Origin: an uncultured Clostridia bacterium
GTDB taxonomy: Bacteria > Bacillota > Clostridia > Christensenellales > Aristaeellaceae
Reading direction: 5' to 3'
Assembly (NCBI GenBank): GCA_934631055.1
Contig: CAKTXP010000063.1
Span: 1 to 11,834, forward strand
Length of the DNA: 11,834 nucleotides
The translations under genes and the position numbers were made by a program. Positions 1 through 4,799 of this stretch are shown here, one piece after another (positions within the stretch are counted from its first letter, which is position 1; each line of letters begins with the position of its first letter). Below the pieces are notes generated by a model, which searched no databases, was not told the DNA's origin, and was given only the letters and a program-made list of their open reading frames with translations.

Positions 1-5
1 AGTTG

Positions 6-38
6 AAAAAAGCCGTCCTTGCAAGAAGGACAGCTTTT
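6..38 (-). terminator. Intrinsic terminator of the sipL-like gene
   Basis: Read on the minus strand, the sequence just past the sipL-like stop codon folds into a stem of about 13 bp with one G-U pair and a 5-nt loop. Arms are 26-38 and 8-20. It ends in a run of six T that overlaps the distal arm. This is a standard rho-independent terminator. Together with the terminator after bmp it makes the sipL-like gene a probable single-gene transcript. Confidence 0.85.
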
Positions 39-49
39 CTGATACCCAG

Positions 50-1567
50 TTATCTTCTGAACGCCAGCAGGGCTTCTTTTCCTGCCGGACGCAGGCTTTC
101 CTCGGCGACGCGCAGACGCCTTGCCGTCTGCCAGCGTGACTCGCCCTTTGCCGGCCAGATGAGGACGAATCCACGTTCGGCTCCGGGCGCCGGACTCCGC
201 TGAATATCCGTCACGCCGTCGATATGCCGTGCGCCGTGTTTCGTGACCCGCAGCCCGACGACACAGCGTACCTCTACCCTGTCGCTCGTCGCCACGCCGG
301 GCGTCGTCTCAATGATACGCGCCTGCGCGCTTGCTCCCTCGCCCGCTTCGACAGGGAACGTCATGGTGAACGGTTCGCGCATCCGCACAGAATATGGGAT
401 ATCCGAATCGACCGGCAGGTAGATAAGCGTGACCGCCATCACGCCTTCCGCGTCAAGCCGCCTGCCCGACGGCGAAATGCCCGTAATCGTCGGCTGGGCG
501 AACGCGCCCAGCACCGTATCCACCGGCGGCGCGTCCTTGGGCATCGTGATTTGCAGGCGGACGCTTTCCCGCGTATCCTCGCTCTCTTCAAAACTGTGGA
601 TATCCAGTGCTTCCCGCACCGGCTCCAGCGCATCGCCGCTCAGGCTGTACAGGTCCGCCAGAATCTCTTTTTCTTCCTGCTCACAGAGGAACAGCCGCAC
701 GCGAACCTCCGCCTCCACCCGAAGCGTCCGCCGCTTGTCGTCCGCAACGGAATCCGCCATCACGTCGATGACCTCGGCGGCTGCAATCGGCTGCATGCCG
801 TCGGGAACATCCGCGTTCAGCGTGATCTCAAAGGGGATCTCATGCGCCGTCGTCACCAGCGGATTTCCAGCTTCCTCCGGTCTATGCAGGACGCGCACCT
901 CGATGCGCCCGCATATGCCGACGCGCCCCGTGCCGCCCGTCAATTCCGTGACCGCCGCTTCGCCCGACGCGCTCAGCACATCGCCCACGCCGAGCTTGGC
1001 AGGCAGGTCGAACTCTTCCCGAACGAGTGTCTTGTCCTCGCCCAGCGCTCTGTGCCTGCAAAACGCGACGTTCTGCTTCTTCACGCGAAGCTCGCCGATG
1101 TCTCCCTCTGTCGGACTGTCGATGACCTCCGCGCCCGTGACCAGTTCCTTTTCCATGTTTTCAAACGCATTCATCCGAATGCCCAGCAGCGCGCGCAGGG
1201 TCATCCGTCCATTCGCCGCCGAGCCCTCCGTCTCCTGAACGGCGGCATCCGCGTCGATACGCATATCCGGTTCAAGCCCTCTGACCGATACGACGTGTTC
1301 AAAATCGCACGTCGTTTCCATCGTCCGGATGCGCGTCAGATCCCCCTGCGTATACAGTGCCTGAAAACAGACCCGTCCGCGCAGAATGGCGTTGTCTTCC
1401 CCCGCCTGCACGCTTTCCATATGCGTCTGCGCCTGAACGCTCAGCACCGTCACCGCGTCGCGCATGCTTCCCGGAAGCGTCGCCTCGCCCTCCACGCTGA
1501 CCTGTTCTTCCTGCGTCGCAATCAGCCGCTCAAAGCGCAGCGTTTCGCGGGATACCTTCAGTTCCAC
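50..1567 (-). CDS. sipL: SipL-like spore morphogenesis protein: SPOCS (DUF3794) repeats plus LysM-like C-terminus
   Basis: The 505-residue product shows three successive beta-rich blocks at about 30-145, 170-305 and 330-450. They share the pattern of SPOCS/DUF3794 domains, as in 'ILRGRVCFQALY' and 'VEAEVRVRLFL'. A C-terminal segment at about 466-505 ('KGESRWQTARRLRV') aligns by eye with a LysM motif (typically KGDTLWSIAKRYNV) but is degenerate. This order and length match SipL of Clostridioides difficile, which binds SpoIVA and is needed for coat assembly around the forespore; that role is known for the family and inferred here. The GTG start at 1567 is chosen because AGGAGG lies 9 nt upstream. 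A sigma-E-like promoter and a downstream terminator fit a mother-cell, single-gene transcript. Assignment to the SPOCS family is firm; orthology to SipL is likely but not proven, because other SPOCS proteins exist. Confidence 0.82.
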   Translation of the reverse strand: MELKVSRETLRFERLIATQEEQVSVEGEATLPGSMRDAVTVLSVQAQTHMESVQAGEDNAILRGRVCFQALYTQGDLTRIRTMETTCDFEHVVSVRGLEPDMRIDADAAVQETEGSAANGRMTLRALLGIRMNAFENMEKELVTGAEVIDSPTEGDIGELRVKKQNVAFCRHRALGEDKTLVREEFDLPAKLGVGDVLSASGEAAVTELTGGTGRVGICGRIEVRVLHRPEEAGNPLVTTAHEIPFEITLNADVPDGMQPIAAAEVIDVMADSVADDKRRTLRVEAEVRVRLFLCEQEEKEILADLYSLSGDALEPVREALDIHSFEESEDTRESVRLQITMPKDAPPVDTVLGAFAQPTITGISPSGRRLDAEGVMAVTLIYLPVDSDIPYSVRMREPFTMTFPVEAGEGASAQARIIETTPGVATSDRVEVRCVVGLRVTKHGARHIDGVTDIQRSPAPGAERGFVLIWPAKGESRWQTARRLRVAEESLRPAGKEALLAFRR

Positions 1568-1600
1568 GTCCTCATCCCTCCTCGACCTTTCCGCTTTTCA

Positions 1601-1629
1601 ACTGTATGCAAGTAAAGACGAAGGCATGA
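1601..1629 (-). promoter_or_regulatory. Sigma-E-like sporulation promoter for the sipL-like gene
   Basis: On the minus strand, CATACAGT (1601-1608) fits the sigma-E -10 consensus CATACAnT. After a 14-nt spacer, TCATGCC (1623-1629) is a weak match to the sigma-E -35. The predicted start lies some 25-30 nt before the GTG codon. No vegetative TATAAT-type box competes close by. sipL is part of the sigma-E regulon in C. difficile, so the placement makes sense. The -35 match is poor, which limits confidence. Confidence 0.5.
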
Positions 1630-1650
1630 GCTTTTACACAAAAAGAACGA

Positions 1651-1725
1651 TTGGGACTCCGTCCCAAACCCTGCCAAGAACCTGAGGTTCTTGGATTTCC
1701 CACTACGCTGTCGCTTTGCGACAGC
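1651..1725 (+). repeat. Three-hairpin palindromic repeat, copy A-plus
   Basis: Three perfect hairpins follow each other: TTGGGAC with loop TCC (1651-1667), CCAAGAACC with loop TGA (1674-1694), and GCTGTCGC with loop TTT (1707-1725). The stems are 7, 9 and 8 bp and each loop has 3 nt. The linkers are ACCCTG-like and TTTCCCAC-like. The same architecture recurs in the gaps at about 3.1-3.3 kb and 6.3-6.6 kb. No hairpin is followed by a T-run, so this is not a plain terminator. It lies in the bmp to sipL gap and faces a decayed partner copy. Confidence 0.8.
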
Positions 1726-1745
1726 TGATGTAAATAATGTTCAAA

Positions 1746-1812
1746 CCGCCGCGAAGCGAAGATGGGAATCTGGGGAATGAAAGCCCTCAGGCAGGTTTGT
1801 GCGGCAGCCCAA
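1746..1812 (-). repeat. Decayed palindromic repeat, copy A-minus
   Basis: Read on the minus strand from 1812, this stretch aligns with copy A-plus: TTGGGCTGCCGCACAAACC against TTGGGACTCCGTCCCAAACC, then TGCC, then GATTCCCATCTTCGC against GATTTCCCACTACGC. It also shares the 13-mer TCTTCGCTTCGCG (1750-1762) with copy B-left (3126-3138). Its stems are mostly broken. It faces copy A-plus, so this gap holds a convergent pair like the other two. The rest of the 1568-1871 gap holds the sipL promoter and the bmp terminator. Confidence 0.6.
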
Positions 1813-1820
1813 CGTAACCC

Positions 1821-1860
1821 AAAAAGCGGCTCCCCGCCGCAAAGCAGGAAGCCGCTTTTA
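1821..1860 (-). terminator. Intrinsic terminator of bmp
   Basis: A perfect 10-bp stem is formed by AAAAGCGGCT (1822-1831) and AGCCGCTTTT (1850-1859). On the minus strand it ends in a TTTTT run. It begins about 12 nt past the bmp stop codon. The stem is nearly symmetrical in A and T, so it could also stop transcription coming from the other side. Confidence 0.85.
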
Positions 1861-1871
1861 TCAAACTCAAA

Positions 1872-2951
1872 TCAGTCGATGTAGTTGACAGTCACGTTCT
1901 CAGCAACAACCGGATGCTCCGCGATCTCAGCGGAAACGGTCAGCTTGCCGGAGCGGATGTCTTCGATGAGCTGGTTGTACTCATCCATGGTGAAAGTCTT
2001 GAAGCCCCAGGAAGCCTCGGCAGTCGGCAGACCTACGAAGTCGCCCGCCTGGAGGTTCAGGGTCTCGACCTTGCCGCCGATGTCCGCCCAGGTGCCGTCA
2101 AAGAACTTGCCCAGCGCGCTCTCGGTCGCAGCCTTCAGACCCTTCATGGCGGAGGTCACGAACGGGTTATAGCCGTTCTCGGCAACAGCGCTCTCGCCGA
2201 CCGGATGCTGGTCAACGTCAACACCGATGACATACGCCTTGTGGTTCAGCGCAGCCTCAACAGCGGAGGTGTAGATACCGCCGCCGCAGGCGAAGACGAT
2301 CTCGGTGCCGGCAGCATACCAGCCGTCCATCTTCGCGGTGATGTTCGCATCGCCGAAGAACTGACCGCCGTAGGTGTAGTTCACCTCGACCGGAACGTTC
2401 AGCTCAGCCGCCGCAGCGCTCACGCCCTGAACGAAGCCGTAGCCGTAACGCTGCACGGCGGGAACCGCCATGCCGCCCAGGAAGCCCAGCTTGGTATAGC
2501 CGTCCTTCACAGCGGCGTAACCAGCCAGATAGCCCGCCTGCTCCTCGCCGAACACGGCGCAGTACAGGTTGTCCTTCGCATCGGTGCCCAGGTCGCCCGC
2601 GGACACGTCAACCGCGATGAAGTGAACGTCCGGATAGATATCCTGAACGTTCGCCATCGTTTCGCCGAACAGATAGCCCGGGCAGACGATGACTTTCGCG
2701 CCGTCGGTCACAGCCTGATCGACGGAGTTGATGCGCTCATCGGTGCTGTCAGCGGCGGGCTGATAGTACTGATAGCTCAGGTTGTTGGCTTCGGCATAGG
2801 CTTTGACGCCCTCCCAGCAAGCCTGGTTGAAGGATTCATCGTCGATGGTGCCGACGTCGGTGACGAGCGCGATTTCGGCAGCCAGGGCGGACGACGCGAC
2901 CAGCGCCAGCAGCGCGGTCAGAACGAGCAGTGCGGAAAGGATCTTTTTCAT
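1872..2951 (-). CDS. BMP/Med/PnrA-family extracellular substrate-binding protein
   Basis: The 359-residue product carries the BMP-family signature 'TDVGTIDDESFNQ' at 31-43, followed by the typical periplasmic-binding fold (for example 'FACGGGIYTSAVEAA' and 'VIGVDVDQ'). Family members deliver nucleosides or related ligands to ABC importers. Residues 1-24 form a signal peptide ending SALA before AEIAL. There is no cysteine at the cleavage site, so it is not a lipoprotein of the usual Gram-positive kind. The ATG at 2951 has AGGAGG 8 nt upstream and a strong promoter. No ABC ATPase or permease genes adjoin it; a terminator follows and palindromic repeats flank it. It is therefore a stand-alone binding-protein gene whose transporter must be encoded elsewhere. 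The ligand is unknown; nucleoside is an inference from the family. Confidence 0.9.
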   Translation of the reverse strand: MKKILSALLVLTALLALVASSALAAEIALVTDVGTIDDESFNQACWEGVKAYAEANNLSYQYYQPAADSTDERINSVDQAVTDGAKVIVCPGYLFGETMANVQDIYPDVHFIAVDVSAGDLGTDAKDNLYCAVFGEEQAGYLAGYAAVKDGYTKLGFLGGMAVPAVQRYGYGFVQGVSAAAAELNVPVEVNYTYGGQFFGDANITAKMDGWYAAGTEIVFACGGGIYTSAVEAALNHKAYVIGVDVDQHPVGESAVAENGYNPFVTSAMKGLKAATESALGKFFDGTWADIGGKVETLNLQAGDFVGLPTAEASWGFKTFTMDEYNQLIEDIRSGKLTVSAEIAEHPVVAENVTVNYID

Positions 2952-2977
2952 GATACATTCCTCCTGGTTGGTTATTG

Positions 2978-2995
2978 GCGTCCTGAGCAGGACGC
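2978..2995. promoter_or_regulatory. Perfect 8-bp inverted repeat in the bmp leader
   Basis: GCGTCCTG and CAGGACGC are exact reverse complements separated by 2 nt. On the minus strand the repeat covers about +7 to +24 relative to the predicted start near 3002. It could be an operator bound by a dimeric repressor, or a 5' stem that protects the mRNA. Sequence alone does not decide. Confidence 0.55.
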
Positions 2996-3008
2996 TTGTG
3001 TCGATATG

Positions 3009-3037
3009 ATTATACCATCAAAGTCATCCGTTTGCAA
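3009..3037 (-). promoter_or_regulatory. Sigma-A promoter of bmp with extended -10
   Basis: On the minus strand, TTGCAA (3032-3037) and TATAAT (3009-3014) are separated by exactly 17 nt. The -10 is a perfect match and is preceded by TGG, giving an extended -10. The start point should fall near 3002, about 50 nt before the ATG. This is one of the strongest promoters in the window and suits an abundant secreted binding protein. Confidence 0.85.
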
Positions 3038-3074
3038 ACGCTCTTTCGCTTTTTTCGCAAAAACAGGGGACGTT

Positions 3075-3140
3075 TTTGGGGCTTTGCCCCAAACCCCAGC
3101 AGGGAACAAAGTTCCCTGCACCCTTTCTTCGCTTCGCGAC
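3075..3140 (+). repeat. Palindromic repeat, copy B-left
   Basis: Hairpin 1 is TTTGGGGC with loop TTT (3075-3093). Hairpin 2 is GCAGGGAAC with loop AAA (3099-3119). A short linker ACCCTTT then leads to TCTTCGCTTCGCGA, which holds a 4-bp TCGC/GCGA stem. Order and linkers match copies A and C. It lies upstream of the bmp promoter, in the yitT to bmp gap (2952-3362, 411 nt). Apart from the promoter, the leader palindrome and the repeats described here, I see nothing else in that gap. Confidence 0.8.
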
Positions 3141-3161
3141 AGTTTTAATATGCTTGTCATC

Positions 3162-3333
3162 CATTTATCGCAAAGCGATAAATGAAAGTGGGAAATCCAA
3201 GAACCTCAGGTTCTTGGTGGGATTGAAATCACGCGCCCGCTGTGCGGGATTTAGCGTGATGAAAATCGGAAATCGCAAGAAACACTTGTGTTTCTATGCG
3301 AGTTTCCCGGATGTTTGGGGCAGAGCCCCAAAC
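3162..3333 (-). repeat. Palindromic repeat, copy B-right, expanded
   Basis: Read from 3333 on the minus strand, the copy starts with GTTTGGGGC with a 3-nt loop (3313-3333). Next comes a compound 40-nt hairpin (3268-3307: GGAAA/TTTCC, TCGCA/TGCGA and GAAACAC/GTGTTTC). A second compound hairpin follows (3228-3260: outer ATCACGC/GCGTGAT, inner CCCGC/GCGGG). It ends with CCAAGAACC/GGTTCTTGG (3197-3217) and CATTTATCGC/GCGATAAATG with a 3-nt loop (3162-3184). The two compound hairpins look like an insertion into the basic unit. Bases 3187-3217 are the exact reverse complement of 1674-1704 in copy A-plus. The copy converges on B-left. Confidence 0.8.
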
Positions 3334-3362
3334 GTATCCCCAAACGTTCCCCAACGTTCCCC
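3331..3362. repeat. Short tandem repeat, AACGTTCCCC units
   Basis: Two exact adjacent copies of AACGTTCCCC (3343-3352 and 3353-3362) follow a variant, AACGTATCCCCA (3331-3342). The array abuts the yitT stop codon at 3363 and overlaps the edge of palindromic copy B-right. It may be a replication-slippage product at the repeat boundary. Confidence 0.65.
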
Positions 3363-4220
3363 TCAGTGATACGTGAATCCCTCGCCCAGCGCTTCGTGAA
3401 CGTCGCAGACCGTCACGAACGCGCGCGGATCGACCTCGGAAACGATCTTCTTGAGCTTCGCCGCTTCCATGCGCGAAACGACGCAGAGCAGCGCGCCGTT
3501 CTTCCTGCCCTCGTATGTGCCGGTCGCTTCAAGGCGCGTGCAGCCGCGATCCATCTCGCTGTGGATGCGGCGGATGATCTCATCCTGCTTCGGGCTGATG
3601 ATGAGGAACTGCATCGCCGTGTTGAAGCCCTTGATGACCGCATCCATCGCCTTCGTCGATGTGAACAGCGAAACAAGCGCAAACAGACCCGCCTGTAAGC
3701 CGAACGCCATCGCCGCGATCACCACGACCACCGCGTCAATGGCAAACAGCACCATCGGCACCGTCAGAAAGCTCCAATGCTCGTGAACGATCATCGCCGC
3801 CATATCCGTTCCGCCGGTCGTCGCGCCGGAACGCACGACCATCCCCAGCCCGACGCCCATGATGACGCCGCCGAAGAGCGACGCGAGCATCATGTCGCCG
3901 GACAGGTCAAACACCGGAATCACGTCAATAAACAGCGAAAGCAGCAGCATCGCGATGAACGACCGCGCGGCAAACCGCCAGCCAACGCGCCGCCAGCCGA
4001 TCGCAAACAGCGGCAGGTTGATTAAAAAGCTGAGCAGACCGACGTTGAGCGCCGTCACGCTCGAAAGCACCGTCGCAATGCCCGTCACGCCGCCCGGCGC
4101 AATGTCATGCGGCAGGAAAAAAGCCGCGAACGAGAACGCCGTAACGAGCGCGCCCAGCGTCAGCAGCAGATAATCCCGGACGAGCTGGCGTCCCTCCGCT
4201 TTCCAATCGATCTTCAACAT
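3363..4220 (-). CDS. yitT: YitT family membrane protein with DUF2179 domain
   Basis: The 285-residue product has the two halves of the YitT family. An N-terminal membrane region (about 17-190) has five to six hydrophobic segments and the family motifs 'FLPHDIAPGGVTGIA' (35-49) and 'GATTGGTDM' (132-140). A cytosolic DUF2179 domain lies at about 222-280 ('TGTYEGRKNGALLCVVSR'). The length is normal for the family. The biochemical function is not established; B. subtilis and Clostridia carry several paralogues. The ATG at 4220 is supported by GGAGGG 7 nt upstream. The upstream gap is filled by a terminal-inverted-repeat element that may hold its promoter. No clear terminator follows; the hairpin-rich gap at 3075-3333 comes next. 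The symbol marks the family, not proven orthology. Confidence 0.9.
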   Translation of the reverse strand: MLKIDWKAEGRQLVRDYLLLTLGALVTAFSFAAFFLPHDIAPGGVTGIATVLSSVTALNVGLLSFLINLPLFAIGWRRVGWRFAARSFIAMLLLSLFIDVIPVFDLSGDMMLASLFGGVIMGVGLGMVVRSGATTGGTDMAAMIVHEHWSFLTVPMVLFAIDAVVVVIAAMAFGLQAGLFALVSLFTSTKAMDAVIKGFNTAMQFLIISPKQDEIIRRIHSEMDRGCTRLEATGTYEGRKNGALLCVVSRMEAAKLKKIVSEVDPRAFVTVCDVHEALGEGFTYH

Positions 4221-4249
4221 CGTTTTTCCCTCCGTCGCTTGTCCATCCT

Positions 4250-4380
4250 GCCCTCCCCGGCTCTTCGAGCCACCTCCCCCTCCCCCAAAAAGGGGGAGAC
4301 AAGATATGCAAATGATTCAAAGTCTGCAAATATCTTGGCTCTCCCTCTGGAAGAGCTGGCACGAAGTGACTGAGAGGGTC
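4250..4380. repeat. MITE-like element with imperfect terminal inverted repeats
   Basis: The left end (4250-4276) and the reverse complement of the right end (4354-4380) agree at 20 of 27 positions without gaps. Both ends carry a small hairpin around a TTC loop: GGCTC/GAGCC on the left and an imperfect GTCAC/GTGCC on the right. Inside are CTCCCCC/GGGGGAG with a 5-nt A loop (4280-4298) and CAAGATAT/ATATCTTG (4300-4307 and 4330-4337). There is no open reading frame of note. Size, ends and internal palindromes fit a non-autonomous mobile element, but no target-site duplication is obvious. The right end supplies the last two bases of the mazF stop codon. The family name is unknown to me. Confidence 0.6.
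4301..4329 (-). promoter_or_regulatory. Possible sigma-A promoter for yitT inside the MITE-like element
   Basis: On the minus strand, TTGCAG (4324-4329) and TATCTT (4301-4306) are 17 nt apart. Three of six -35 and four of six -10 bases match the consensus. The -10 overlaps the ATATCTTG palindrome arm. It is a weak prediction, worth noting because it would mean the element drives yitT. Confidence 0.3.
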
Positions 4381-4729
4381 ATCTCTGCGCCATGCCCAGC
4401 GCGCAAAGCAGCGCACCGTTCACGCGTGTCATCGCCATGTTTTCAATATGTCCGGCTTTTGCGCGCAGCCGACGCTTTTCAATCGTCCGAATCTGTTCGC
4501 ATAAAACCAGAGAATCGCTTTTCAGCCCGCTGTCCCGCGCGCTGATCCATACATGCGTCGGCAGGTCGTTCTTGCCCACGCGCGAGGTCATCGCCGCGCA
4601 GATGACCGTCGGCGAAAACCGGTTGCCCCGGTCGTTCTGCACGATCAATACCGGACGGACGCCGCCCTGCTCGCTGCCCTGCACCGGGTTCAGGTCTGCG
4701 ATAAAGATATCTCCGCGAGTGATCTCCAT
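4379..4729 (-). CDS. mazF: MazF/NdoA-type mRNA interferase toxin
   Basis: The 116-residue product matches the Bacillus MazF (NdoA) pattern along its whole length: 'RGDIFIADLNPVQGSEQGG' (5-23), 'VRPVLIVQND' (24-33) and 'VLCEQIRTIEKRRL'. Arg25 and Thr48, equivalent to the catalytic pair of B. subtilis MazF, are both present. The enzyme cuts single-stranded mRNA at short specific sites, ribosome-independently in this family. The usual antitoxin gene, mazE/ndoAI, should lie directly upstream, but only 70 nt separate mazF from nnr and no small reading frame fits. The ATG at 4729 has only a weak ribosome site (GAGAG), so expression may be low or coupled to nnr. The stop codon is completed by the adjoining MITE-like element, so the last residues may have changed. 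Confidence 0.92.
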   Translation of the reverse strand: MEITRGDIFIADLNPVQGSEQGGVRPVLIVQNDRGNRFSPTVICAAMTSRVGKNDLPTHVWISARDSGLKSDSLVLCEQIRTIEKRRLRAKAGHIENMAMTRVNGALLCALGMAQR

Positions 4730-4799
4730 GCTCTCACAACCCCAAGGGAAGAAATCATGGAGCCACGCCCCCGCAGTTTCATTCTATGCGTCCGCCGCG

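Noticed and set aside
224..1615. Long plus-strand frame opposite the sipL-like gene
   Set aside because: Arg/His-rich composition and no domain, while the minus strand has SPOCS repeats, a good ribosome site and a terminator.
1914..3185. 423-codon plus-strand frame opposite bmp
   Set aside because: It is antisense to a clear BMP-family protein with promoter and signal peptide; the frame runs through promoter and repeats and shows no motif.
1651..3333. CRISPR array in the repeat-rich gaps
   Set aside because: Repeats are few, self-palindromic with 3-nt loops, variable in sequence and without regular spacers; no cas genes are near.
3313..3333. Intrinsic terminator after yitT
   Set aside because: The hairpin is strong but no T-run follows on the minus strand, and the same hairpin heads every repeat copy, so it is assigned to the repeat.
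4730..4799. A very small mazE between nnr and mazF
   Set aside because: Seventy nucleotides cannot code for a MazE of normal size and no frame there shows a suitable start.
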